This document shows positions 24,101 through 35,550 of a stretch of 64,000 nucleotides of DNA, in pieces. Source of the stretch: Siderastrea siderea (taxonomy: Eukaryota; Cnidaria; Anthozoa; Scleractinia; Rhizangiidae); contig OZ034975.1 of NCBI GenBank assembly GCA_964030785.1, forward strand, positions 37,213,069-37,277,068, read 5' to 3'. The notes under the pieces were generated by a model. The model made no database searches. It was not told where the DNA came from and saw nothing but the letters and a program-made list of their open reading frames with translations. A program made the translations under genes and the position numbers. Positions within the stretch are counted from its first letter, which is position 1, and every line of letters begins with the position of its first letter.

Positions 24101-24570
24101 GCAGCAAGTGTAATCCCGTGGGAATTTCAGGCTGGAAGCAAACCACCCATCCCAATGTGTTAAGAGGACCTTAGAGAGCACAAAAAAGTTTGGTGGCACT
24201 TTCGTATCCCGCACCGGGCGCCGTAAGGGTGATTTTAGTGACGGACGCCATTTTTCAGCATGGAAACGAGGCTCTGACACGAAAATGGCCATTACTAACT
24301 TATTTTTCAACAAAAATGCACCAAAACCACAGAGATTGTAAAGTTCAATGAGCTGATCATTATGATACCATATAAATGCCATAAGCCAGTCACGTGATCT
24401 CGCTAACATGAAAACGAGGCTCTTGTAATAAAAATGCTATACCGCTATTGTTTTTGAACGAACTTTACCCAAAACCACAGACATTTGTTATTCGGCATCT
24501 ACATGATTCATATTTAACGTTGGGGATCACGTGGTAACGATAGCATGAAAACGAGGCTCTGGCAGAAAAT
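24101..24570 (+). repeat. left terminal inverted repeat of the Academ-like element
   Basis: Matches 30914-31408 in reverse complement over its length with small indels; the right copy has about 20 extra bases near its outer end. It contains three sub-terminal copies of ATGAAAACGAGGCTCT (24260 with one change, 24408, 24545) and two CACGTG palindromes (24391, 24528). Confidence 0.85.
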
Positions 24571-24675
24571 TCCAATAAACCGTCTAATTTATCTACAAAA
24601 CTGTAATAATTGTTTTCCTTTAATACGAAAACTGGTCTAAGGAAAGTGTTCTCTGCTCTGCTGGACAGTTCAGTT

Positions 24676-27600
24676 CTAGTTTTCATCTGATGAATCGTAA
24701 TCAGGATCTGCATCTGATTGCCCCACTGCGGTACAGTTGTCGCATGGTTCCTCGTCATTTGAGCAGCCACAAAGATCGGTGCACCTCAGCTGAGCTTTCT
24801 TGCAGTTGCATCTGCTTGATGAGCATCGGCTCTTTGAGCAACCACATCTTACTAACTCGATGACAGCTTCTGGCGCAGGGAGCAGCGTTGTCATTACTGG
24901 CACCCATTTGTCTTCCTCTCGCTTCCAGCCAAACTCGTCCGGGGAGGGGAGTTCCGGCTTTGCAACGATGTCGTTGTTCCAAATCAGAGCTTGGTAATTT
25001 GCCCTCATGATTGCCTGTCGGAGCGCCGCTTGCGTCGGGAGCAGCCTTTCAGATTGGGCCTGTTTCCTGCGGAAAAGCAGCCATCGCAGCTCTGCAACGC
25101 TGCCAATGGTAGTGCCCTGGATATATAGCTGGCAAACTAATTTCTCGATGGCCTGCATTGTCATCATGCTGGGCTGCTCTCTTGTTCCAAGATTCGCAAG
25201 GGAAGAGATGGTGTTCTCGTCAGCCTCCTTGAAGATCTTCCACCAAGTTGGTTTAGCTTTGTTTGCAAAACTACCTGTCACATCACAACCACTTATAGCA
25301 TGAAGAGCAGGAAGTGCACCAATCTTTCCCCTGCCAAGTCCTTCAGCAATCGGTTGCAACTTGATAACTCTGTGTCTCTGACCTGTTCCCGTAATGAAGT
25401 TGACGTCACGGCAGAGCTCTGGGTAGCGTCGCAAAAGCAGAATAAAAACATCTGTGTCAGGAGAAAAGACGTTGATCTCTGTGGCCCCTTGTGCGGTTGC
25501 ATCTGCAGCATGTAGAATCAATTTTGTGTCCGCTTCTTCTTGATCGCTCTCCAAGTGAGCTACATTTCTGTGGCTTGCGCGACACTCACAAGCCCAAGAC
25601 ACGACCACATTCTTCCTCTGCTCCTCTGCTCTTCTCAGGACCTTTGCAGATAAATACGACGTCAAATCCCTCTTTGTATTAGTGTGGGAGAGCAGTCGCT
25701 TCATTGTGACCTTTGTGATGAGGGTGGTATCTGTGACGTGGTAGGCGATAGGTTGCTGGTCGCCTTGGCGGCGTACACGGGTGGCTGTCTTCAACGAGAG
25801 GGGGACGTCATATCTATCAAAAATAAGGTGCAGTTCCACACAGTTGTCATGTTTCTGGAAGAGCTTTTCTGTGAAATGGTCAGCAAGTTCTGCACAATTT
25901 GTGATGGTGGGGTTCTTGTCAAGAGCTTGAAGTAATGCCATGCCATCCACGATGTCCACTTTCTGATGTGCGTTCCCGTCTTCCGTTGTGCGGTTTGTAT
26001 CCGATGACGTTGCCTCCTTTTCTAAGAGGGGCATTAGTTCACTTTTGGCGGAGCAGTACAACATGGAGCCATCAGCTGCAAATAGCGATCTTGGGACTAC
26101 ATTGAATTCATGAATGCCAACAGCTTCTCGTACATTGATTTCCGGGCGGCTTTGACAGACGACTGTCATACGAGCAAACAAGCTCCGATCTTCCTGTAGT
26201 TCTATAACAGTATTATTCACTTTAACCTTTGTTTTCTTTCCAGTCGATTTCCATGTCAGAAGATTGCGTTTCTTCATAGTAGACCAGAGATTGGAGGTGC
26301 CTTTCTGAATACGCTCTGTCACAAACTTCTCAAGGAGGTTGTAGCCTTCAGTACTTTGCGCGCAGAGGTCCTTCTTCACGTCTTCAGACACTACTACTTT
26401 AGTTAAAAGATTGTACAGTTCTTCTCCAGTCTGCTCAAACGGGTTGGTGTAGTTTGCAATTATAGTCTTCAGCTTGACGATGCTCGCCTCTTCACGATTT
26501 AGCACTGAGGTGGTGAGGTTATGGTGCCGGTCTTGAATCTTTACGGACACCCCTGCCATATCTTTAGCTTGTTCGGCCAAGCAGGCCAACTCTGGAGCTA
26601 TCAAGAAAAACTTCGCTCGAGCACTGGGATTTAGCGTTATCCCAACCAATCCTCCGCTGACTTTCATAGACCTGTTGATGTGCTCCAATCCATTATCAGC
26701 CCCAAGGCCACAGAATGGTACGCTTTGGTTCTTATTCACAACCCAATTTCCATCCAGGAACTCGCGGTAAACATCTGGGTCATTAAGTGGGAGGGCTTTC
26801 ATTTCTGCAAGGTAGAGAGGTATCATCCGGGCGTAGTTGAGACGGTCGTGGGCGAAGTAGTACTTAGTGAACTTCTCAAGGGCCTGTAGATGAAGCAGCC
26901 AGTCTGCAGTTCGAACAGCACGAACAAACATCATCATTTCTAGTACCATCGTCATGTACTGTCGGAAAACTTGAAACATCGGGGTGTTGGCATTCTCTTT
27001 GTCAAAATCAGCTATCTTCATCATGATTCCCAAGGACTCCACTTTATCTTCGAGTGCCTTGTGAGCCTCTTCTATTTTGTCACTGTCACCTTCAGCGCAT
27101 GCCTTCTCCAACTCTTTCGCCAAAACCAATAATTGCTCCTTACATTCACCTGCAACATAAAGCATTAAACTTGCAATACTGTAAACACAGATGTGGAGAT
27201 ATGGCCATCAAAGCTTTGAGCATTGGTGTTTTCAGAAGAAAACATAATAGCTTTTACAAGACTATTACCTTCTTGACCGCTGAGAAAGGCATCTTGGTAT
27301 AGTGTGAAAAGGGCCTGCAGCGTAATAATGTGCGCTGTCTCGGCCCTTTTCACATGATTACCCTCGATGATCTGCTTTACGGTTGTTGGACTGTAAAGGT
27401 CAGCCTCTATCCATGCCTGGTCGATTCCGCTACCCTCTATATAAGAACCAATGGTCTTAAGATCTGCCATTTGAATATGTAACTCTCCTGGACGAAGGAT
27501 GATGTGATTGAGATCCTCATGGACCATCTGAAGCTTCTTGGCGGGCATGTAAAGACCCATGTCGAGTGATATGACAGTTTTTCTCTGCTGACCAACAACC

Positions 27601-30600
27601 TAGTAATGCAACGGAATCTGCTTTTACTACGACTACAACGACCATCAAGAAAATTGAACCTGAGTGTTATTTGTACTGATCCATCATTTCGTAAAGTGCA
27701 ATAAGGAATTATTTATACAGATCAGACTGAGGTGCATATACAATCCGAGGAGAGCAAGTGCATTAAAAAGGTACCTGAGCAGTGATTCCTTGTGCCTGTT
27801 GTAACACTGTCAGTAAGGTACTCCACTCGTGCGCTGGAGCTGCAACCAAAGGAGGCGCTGACACGCGGGTTACTGGCAACGTTGGGCTGACAAGAGAATT
27901 GTACGCGGACCAAACTGGCACTTTGCTACGGTGGGGCTCCTCTTCTTCTTGTCGAATTCCTGCGTCACCAGCAGTTTCCTCTTCCCTTGAAAGGTTCCGT
28001 GCAAATAGCCAAGCGTACTCTTTGGCACTCAGCGTGATTGGAATCTCCTCTTCTGCGTAGAGCCCAAATCGCGGAAACGTTGGAGAAGGCAACTTTGATG
28101 GGGGGTCAGGGCACTCTACAAGTGTCGTTATTGAAGAAGGCAAATCTTTGATTGATCTAGTACTTCCTTCCTCATTACTCTCAAAACTAAAAATGAAGAG
28201 ATATCAAATTGAGATGAGCTTGGCCCAAAGCAACCTTTGAGTATCTGTTCAGAGGCCCAAGTCAGACTGTAAAATTCCGAAAATACCCCCCTCGCTTATA
28301 AGCCCTCCGCCAATTATAAGCCCCCTCTCCTTTAACGTAAAACACCCTCCAATAATTCTCCCCCTGATTATAGCCCCCTGGGTGGATATAATCGGAAACG
28401 TTTGACCACTTCATGGCAAATTTGAAGTTGTGCTCTCAATAAAACCTGCTATGTTATTAAAAATGTCTGTTTTGTACAGGCGCAAAAGTAAGGCTTCCAA
28501 TGAAACGTTCCCCCTCCCCCTCCCCGGGGGCTTTTTTTCGGAATTTCTACGGTGCTCACGAGGGAGGGGCTCCTACGTAAAACAAAACACAGCAAATCAA
28601 TTTGTAAAAGAATTCAAGCTTACCGAATCTGTGGCCTCTCGTCGTCTGGGTGGCATTTCTGATAAATTGCCATTGCCGTGCCGTGCAGCGTGTTGCGCCC
28701 GTCATACGTATCCTCAGCGAAATCAATGTTGTCTATCGCAAAAAAAACGTGGCGGCCTCTGACGATATCAGGTGGTAGGAACAAACCGCCGTTTTCTTCC
28801 ATCCTCTTGAGTACGCTCGCCTCTATCTGAGCTTCCACTCGTAACAGCCTGTTATACTCAACTGATAGACCGAATCCTTGGAGCATGTTAACTAGCAGCT
28901 TACTTCGAACCGCCTGATGGATTGCAATGCCAACCGCTAACTGTAGGGGCATTTCCCGGCTGGATTTTATGATTTCTGATTTTTTATTTTCGATCTGGCG
29001 TTTAGTTAGACAAGCTGAGACAGTACTTTGGACGAGTGCCATCGATCGTTTGTGCACCTCTTGGTTTTTCTCTTCAGTAGAGAGTGTAGGATTTGGGCCA
29101 ATAATGATCCATCGAAAAAAGCAATACAGCTCCTCTGGGTAATGTTCTTTCGATAGCGTTTCTAATGATCCGTCGAAGACCCACTTTTTAGATTTGTTTA
29201 TCGATTTCCTTAGGTGTAATGCAGCGTTAAAGAGTGTTTTCATATCTTCATTTATGTCATTCCCTTGATTCACTGCTTCTGATGCCTGGATAGCTGCATC
29301 TCGGATCTCCTTGATGGTCACCCTTTCGGACTCATTGACTCTTCTGGGCTTGTGAAACTCGACGTCATCGATTGCATTTGTTATCAGCTCTTTTAGTGCT
29401 TTCCTACTGCATGTAACCTTTTCAGCACCATTTGCCTGAAGAATATTTTCAAATTCTGCCTGAAGTTCTGCCATTGTTAAAACGTTGCCTTCTCTTAGGG
29501 ACATTTCAGTCGCTGTAAGAAATTCAATTCTTGCTGCTATTCCCGCTACGTTGCTTGATTCCACACTATTTGAAGATCCAATTTCCACAGGAGATGACTG
29601 TCTAAGAACTGTACTCACGTTATTTCCCCAACACTTTTTATGGTACTTTATATCGATTGCGTGACCATCACTTAAGTCGACGGCAGTGCTGAGTTTCACG
29701 CGGAGCCGGTCATTCCCGGAACGTTCAATTGCATCTTGGAGCGACTTGCCAGCTGACTTCGTTCGGAGCACATTAAGACTCTCTCTGTAACCAGCATCCT
29801 TATCACAAAAGAAGCAGACATCTTTTCTATAGGGCGAGGTCTGAGAACGCGTGAGAGATGAGGCCGATTCTTGTGATTTTCTTCTTTTATTTCCGTCATT
29901 TTCAAGACGTTTCTCATACCTGAGAGTTGAATGAAGTAAAGTTTGATAGAGTAGAGTCTAAAAAAGCGGTGTCACTTTTGGCGATGTAAAAATAATACAA
30001 ACAACTGATGGATAGCCAAAATAATAGTCTAGGTTTGTTAATGGCCCTCTAACTACAAAGCTATCATGTTTTTAGGCTTCGTGGACCTATTACAGAGCGG
30101 ATGGAAACAGATTACAACAAAGAGTTTTTGAAATCTTGTCAGGATGACAATTTTCAAAGTTTGAAATTACATCAAAATTTGTATGAAAATCTGCTGCCTT
30201 GCCAATAAAACTTACCTACATTGTTTATTAGGCTAATGAACTAAAATAAGTGATTTGGGGATGACTACATACAATCTTAGAGCTATATTTAAAATTTTAT
30301 TCTAATAACCGTGACACAGCCCCTTTAATAAAGTAAAAATAAAAACTTGTCATACCTCTCTCTTGATCTTTTTAGCATTCCTGAATGGGTCGCTTCCTGG
30401 TAACACCTTCGATGCCATGTTGCTTCTTTTGATTCAAATTCCTCAGGTTTTACTTCTTTCAGCAACGACCAAATCTCAGCATACTTCATCTCTCCATAAC
30501 CGGCTCTACATTCAATTGCATTTAAAAGCGTTTCCCGTGTCGAACGTGGATTTTCTACTAGAGGCTCGTCTCTTTTGGATTGACACACCAAACATAGCTT

Positions 30601-30633
30601 TAGATCAAAGCGGACTTCACTATTTTCTTCCAT
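24676..30633 (-). CDS. Academ-like transposase with XPG/FEN-like nuclease domain, five exons
   Basis: Exons on the minus strand are 30633-30356, 29919-28624, 28186-27775, 27599-27269 and 27149-24676; every intron is GT...AG and the sum is 4,791 bases, 1,596 residues plus stop. The start is the ATG at 30633 (MEENSEVRFDLK). Exon 1 has CLVC ... WHRRCYQEATH and exon 2 has CFFC ... YHKKCW, probably zinc modules. Candidate transposase acidic residues lie in FFAIDNIDFAEDTYDG (exon 2), VISLDMGLY (exon 4) and GADNGLEHINR (about residue 925). The nuclease core at about 1170-1400 shows the XPG/FEN order VDIVDGMALLQ, LIFDRYD, EEADTKL (1310), SPDTDV (1335) and SGCDVTG (1392). A CXC motif (CGCSKSRCSSSRCNC) and an acidic tail end the protein. 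No stop or frameshift was seen, so activity is possible. The Academ label is an inference; the nuclease motifs are read directly. Confidence 0.75.
28187..28623 (-). other. intron 2 of the Academ-like gene, with a CTTATAAGCCC-rich patch
   Basis: A 437-base intron between donor CG|GTAAGC and acceptor TTTTTAG|T. The stretch 28285-28385 is rich in TTATAAGCCCC words like those in the element at 18755-19223, suggesting a small old insertion. Confidence 0.5.
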
Positions 30634-30913
30634 AACGACTACATCAATTGAGTTTACATATCTACATGAGCTGGAAGTCAAAATGGCGGTCCCATATTGT
30701 GATGAGAACAACCGCTGACCAATGCTACCCTAGTGCACAGGCCCTCTCATCTTTATTTTAAAGTCCTCCCCGATCAGCAGCAAAGATTATCTTATCTTTA
30801 AGCCTGGATTCTTCATTTTTATGAATATTAACGAACACGGAACGTTTCGGAAAATTTTTATATATTTCTTTTACATTTATCAGCTAAAAAAATACTTTGA
30901 GAGGGTTGATGAC

Positions 30914-31408
30914 ATTTTCTGCCAGAGCCTCGTTTTCATGCTATCTTTACCACGTGATCCCCATTGTTAAATATGAATCATTTAGATGCCGAACAACAAA
31001 TGTTTGTGGTTTTGGGTAAATTTCGTTCAAAAATTTCGTTGAAAAACAAAAGCGGTATAGCATTTTTATTACAAGAGCCTCGTTTTCATGTTAGCGAGAT
31101 CACGTGACTAGCTTATCGCATTTATATGGTATCATAATGATCAGTTCATCGAACTTTACAATCTCTGTGGTTTTGGTGCATTTTTGTTGAAAAATGAGTT
31201 AGTAATGGCCATTTTCGTGTCAGAGCCTCGTTTCCATGCTGAAAAATGACGCCCGTCACTAAAATCCCCCTTACGGCGCCCGGTGCGGGATACGAAAGTG
31301 CCACCAAACTTTTTTGTGCTCTCTAAGGTCCTCTTAACACATTGGGATGGGTGGATTGCTTCCAGCCTGAAATTCCCACGGGACTTGATTTAGGTACATT
31401 TGCTGCCG
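30914..31408 (-). repeat. right terminal inverted repeat of the Academ-like element
   Basis: Inverted partner of 24101-24570, with the mirrored sub-terminal AGAGCCTCGTTTTCAT repeats. Confidence 0.85.
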
Positions 31409-32341
31409 GACTATATTGTGTTCTCGTTCTCACTCAGTCACGCGCGCGGCCATATTGTGAAATCTTGTAATATGATACCATCACCTTTGCACTACCCCCT
31501 GAAATTGTGTTCCCTTTTTTCGTTTTGTTTTGTTTTGTTTCTTTTCCTCTTTTTTTCACTTTCTACGAGTAGTATTAAATGACATACCGTAAAAGGTGCG
31601 GTTTAAGTTTTGACGAAAAGTTCCCTTTTGTAACAGTACATTTTTTTTGTTAAACAAACTTTGCTAAAGCACGGAAATTGATTTTACCTTTTTGAACACC
31701 TTGTAACTTCATGCTGTCCTTGGCGTAAATTTCTTCTCCGTTCTCTCTCTATTACGACTTCTTTCCCCTTGATGATCTGTAGAATAAAAAACAAAAACGT
31801 AGACGTAAATTATTCGGTGGTACAAAATTATTTCCAATCACAAATAGATAAAAATCAAGAAAACTGTACCCGACATGTTTACAGTTCTCTGTCGGCGTCT
31901 CTCAGTTTTCCTCTGGCGTTGTTCTTCAGTACCGTTCCGTCTTATTTCTAGTTGCCTTTATCTCTCTGCTGTACTGTTCCTTCGTCTTTCTCGTTTTCGT
32001 TTCCGCTCTCCTTGACCGGGTGCTTGACGCTGTTCTTCAGTGGCGTTTCTCATCCTTTCCCGTTGTTGATCTCTATCTCCTTCTCTTTTCCTTCGTCTCT
32101 GCTCTTCCAGGGAAAATTGCCTCATGTAAGAATGTCATGAAATGCGATGTACGTATGTATGGCGCACGCGTCCGCGAGCCATTCCGCTTGCCATGACCAT
32201 AAAAAATCACCAGCATACCTCTTAGTATGGGTATGGGGCTCCACTTTTGCGGCCTTCGGCCGCAAAGGAGTTCCGCTATTAGGTTATAAAGGCGCGCTCA
32301 GTGGGCGATTGTTTGTTTGGTATTCAATTGGTAAATGAAAT
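31409..32341. other. no recognisable gene; pyrimidine-rich tracts
   Basis: T/C-rich stretches (for example 31505-31560, 31900-32110) generate Ser/Phe/Leu-rich spurious ORFs. At 32240-32275 a GC palindrome (TGCGGCCTTCGGCCGCA) is visible. Confidence 0.5.
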
Positions 32342-33631
32342 CACAGGCAGCCCAGACGCGTTGTAAGTGGAGTTTATTTAAAAATAGAAAAGGGTGAAAA
32401 TATATGTAATAGCACGAAATAAATCTTTACTTCACGAAATAAATCTTGTTTACTTCTGCTTATTGTGTCCTGTTTAATTAATTTCCGGTTAATCTTGCAC
32501 CGCTCTCTTACGCAATCGCTTGTTATCGTCGCTGCTTATAGAAGCCGTTAAGCCTAAGGTTTGCAGAGATTTATTACAGACGAACCGGTGATAAAAGAAT
32601 CGAGATATCTTGAAATAAAGCCTGTCTACCTTCAGCTCAGTGCCCCCCTGTTCGTCCTGGCTGGTTTAAATGACAGTTTGTGGCTTTTTTCAATTGGAGG
32701 TAGCTTCCACTAAACCAGGGATTACGTGATTTTCTGTATATTGAGCGCTGGCTCTCAAAATCCATCGCAACTGCCCGAGAATCCCTCATTTATCTACCTA
32801 AACTTGAGCTTTTCGCTCCGCCATGAACCGTAACACCGACGGGTAGGCTACGGGATTTGAATACTTAAGCTTAGCGACCGCGTTCGCTCAACAAAATAGC
32901 ACTGGCTACGGGAGGGACATTCCCAAAGCACATTCGATTTCAGTGGTGATAGTGCCGTCCCTCCCGTAGCCAGTGCTATTTTGTTGAGCGGACGCGGTCG
33001 CTAAGCTTAAGTATTCAAATCCCGTAGCCTATCCGTCAGTGTTACGGTTCATGGCGGAGCGAAAAGCTCAAGTTTAGGTAGGTAAATGAGGGATTCTCGG
33101 GCAGTTGCGATGGATTTTGAGAGCCAGCGCTCAATACACAGAAAACCACGTAATCCCTGGCTCAGCTGATCGCAATTTGGAGCGGATCCGTCCATTTTTC
33201 GGAAATTTATTGCGCTTCGCGTAAAGATGGTTCATTGGCCGGGTCACCAGCCTTTGATTCTTCTTTAGTGGAAACTACCTCCGATTGAAAAAAGCCACAA
33301 ACTGTCATTTAAACCAGCCAGGACGAACAGGGGAGCACTGAGCTGAGGTTTTATTTCAAGATATCTCGATTCTTTTATCACCCGTTAGTCTGTAAATTAT
33401 AAATCTCTGCAAACCTTAGGCTTAACGGCTTCTATAAGCAGCGACGATAACAAGCGATTGCGTAAGAGAGCGGTGCAAGATTAACCGGAAATTAATTAAA
33501 CAGGACACAATAAGCAGAAGTAAACAAGATTTATTTCGTGAAGTAAAGATTTATTTCGTGCTATTACATATATTTTCACCCTTTGCTATTTTTAAATGAA
33601 CTCCACTTACAACGCGTCTGGGCTGCCTGTG
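32342..33631. mobile_element. foldback element, 1.29-kb near-palindrome
   Basis: The left arm (CACAGGCAGCCCAGACGCG..., 32342 to about 32920) and the right arm (about 32954 to 33631) are inverted copies of about 580 bp with few differences; the right arm has about 100 extra bases near 33160-33265. Flanking repeats ATGAAAT at 32335-32341 and 33632-33638 form an exact 7-bp duplication. No ORF suggests a transposase, so it is non-autonomous. The superfamily is unclear. Confidence 0.75.
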
Positions 33632-33997
33632 ATGAAATGAATATTTAATATGCGGCGATGCTGGTGAGTAAAGGAAGAATTTTTTAAATAAATTTACATA
33701 ATCGCACGTGGTGGAGTTCGAGTCCGGATCAGGAGGATTTCGCGTTCCCAAAACACCTTCTGAGGAAAAGGTTTCGGTGAATGACGCGTTCCAGTTTCAA
33801 CTAAGTACAGCAACGAGTGGCGACAGGCTTTCATCGCAAAACTGCTCATAGAGTGTGTGTTACTTGTGTTTTCTCCCTGTTCAATGCTGGGATTAAAGAT
33901 AAATTGATACGCGTAAAGAATGTTGTTTTCAAGAAAGGAAAATTCAAAAACTGCACAACCAATGTAACGGTGTCTGAGAAGAAGTAACATGTTGCTG
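33632..33997. other. no recognisable gene
   Basis: Short minus-strand ORFs only, none with a motif. Confidence 0.4.
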
Positions 33998-34328
33998 TGT
34001 TGTTGTTGTAATTAATGAGTCAAGCAGGAAATATGCGCATGTATGCGGTAATTAGCATAAAGACTGATTAAAATTCAAGTTTCTTGATCAGTTTTTGAAC
34101 TAATCGAACGTGTCTTGATCGGTATGTTCATTGGGTATCAACATTCATGCACCTGACCTAATTGATGCAACCTGATTGGGTCATAAGCTCGTGAATTATT
34201 AATGAGTTTGAGAAGTATAAATAAAAACTTTCCGCTTGGTCTCGCTTGTCGGTTGAGAGCTGTGCGAAACATCGAGTGTCCGAATGTCGATTTTGTGACC
34301 CAAAGAATAAAACATTTTTTAAATCAAC
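33998..34328 (+). other. possible solo LTR or promoter-like segment
   Basis: The segment runs from a TGTTG near 33998 to CAACA at 34324-34328, contains a TATA-like AGTATAAATAAAAA near 34217 and an AATAAA at 34306, in LTR order. No target duplication and no internal retroelement were found, so an ordinary promoter with a first exon is also possible. Confidence 0.25.
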
Positions 34329-34609
34329 ACTGCTCCAATAGTTCCCTGATAAATTTCATAGCTCCATAAGAAAATCTCTATCCATTCTACGTAAGGATGA
34401 CTTGGATGAAGGCAGATTTCCACAGCCTTCAAATGCGACGCAAAACTTTGGGGTTTCGTTGTCCACGAAACCTCAGTTTAGGCGCGCGTTGCATTGTGGT
34501 CGACAGAGAGTCTTTAAAAACCGTGTTTTTGCGATTGAGACATTGTCTTAGAAATAATCTTTTCTTTGACACAAGTCTATTCCGTTTTATGTGTATTAAC
34601 TAGGTTGTC
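34329..34609. other. no recognisable gene
   Basis: A 68-codon ORF (34397-34603) has no recognisable motif. Confidence 0.35.
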
Positions 34610-35550
34610 TTGTCCCTCTAGTCGGTATTACCCTAAGAAGTAATACCGCCCAGGGGGACATACAGACATATGAGCTTCTTATACATCATACTTTGAATAC
34701 TTTTTTCAAACCATTGCAGGCCTTGCTGATAAGGTATAATGGTAACTCGGAAAACTTGACTCATCGTAAATATTTTTAAAGTTAGGGCTCTTGCCTTCAC
34801 CTTTGGTGGTGGTGGGGGGGGGGGGGGGGGTGCAAGCTATGTATATGTATATTCAGCTTTCATTTACTTTCCACCTGGAGTTCTATTACACAGTTTCTTT
34901 CAGATTATGCTGTTTACAGGTGTCTACTATAACTCTGATAGCTTAACATAAATATTTTCAGACTTAGTGGTCTTGTCCCTTTGAATGGTATTACCTAAGA
35001 AAATAGTACCGCCTAGAAGGACACATGACTCAGTCCGCCAGCTTGCATGTTGCAGATATTCTCATGCTTAGTAGTCTTGTCCCTTTGGCAGGTACTACCA
35101 AAAGAAATAGTACCATCTGGGGGGACAAACTGTTTGTATTCATGAGCATTCAGCTCACATTTCATAAATATCTTCAGACTTAATGGTCTTGTCCCTTTGA
35201 CTGGTATTACCTAAGAAAATAGTACCGCCTACAAGTACACATGACTATTCAGCTTGCATGTTGTAGACATTCTCATGCTTAGTAGTCTTTTCCTTTTGGC
35301 AGGTATTACCCAGAGAGATAGTACCATCTGGGGGGACAAACTGTTTGTATTCATGAGCATTCACCTCACGTTTCATAAATGTCTTCAGACTTAGTGGTCT
35401 TGTCCCTTTGAATGGTATTATCTAAGAAAATAGTACCATCTACAAGGACACATGACTATTCAGCTTGCATGTTGTAGCTATTCTCATGCTTAGTAGTCTT
35501 GTCCCTTTGGCTGGTATTACCTAAGAAAATAGTACCACCCGGAAGGACAG
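34610..35550 (+). repeat. tandem array of hairpins, dimeric period about 212 bp
   Basis: Seven copies of an imperfect palindrome of about 50 bp (TTGTCCCTTT..GGTATTAC ... GTA.TACC....GGACA) occur at about 34610, 34973, 35077, 35189, 35288, 35401 and 35499. After the first, the spacing alternates between about 98-104 and 112-113 bases with two spacer types (one ending TGTTTGTATTCATGAGCATT, the other around CAGCTTGCATGTTG), so the array is a two-hairpin higher-order repeat. No coding function. Confidence 0.8.

Larger units (their letters stand above)
24101..31408. mobile_element. Academ-like DNA transposon, 7.3 kb, apparently complete
   Basis: Inverted repeats of about 470-495 bp bound the element (24101-24570 and 30914-31408; both begin CGGCAGCAA when read inwards). 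Between them is one minus-strand gene with five exons that join into an unbroken frame. The protein has Cys-rich N-terminal modules, an XPG/FEN-type nuclease core and a CXC motif. Academ elements are known to combine a transposase with an XPG nuclease, so this is the best named match, although I infer it from motifs only. I could not find a clean 3-4 bp target duplication (flanks GGT and GAC). Confidence 0.75.

Noticed and set aside
25007..26889. Plus-strand ORFs of 60-100 codons
   Set aside because: Antisense shadows of the last exon of the Academ-like gene.
24094..31412. A 3-4 bp target duplication around the Academ-like element
   Set aside because: Flanks are GGT and GAC at the clearest boundaries; shifting the boundary by one to three bases gives no convincing match, so none is claimed.
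31400..32140. Plus-strand ORFs rich in Ser, Phe and Leu
   Set aside because: They come from pyrimidine-rich tracts and show no conserved motif.
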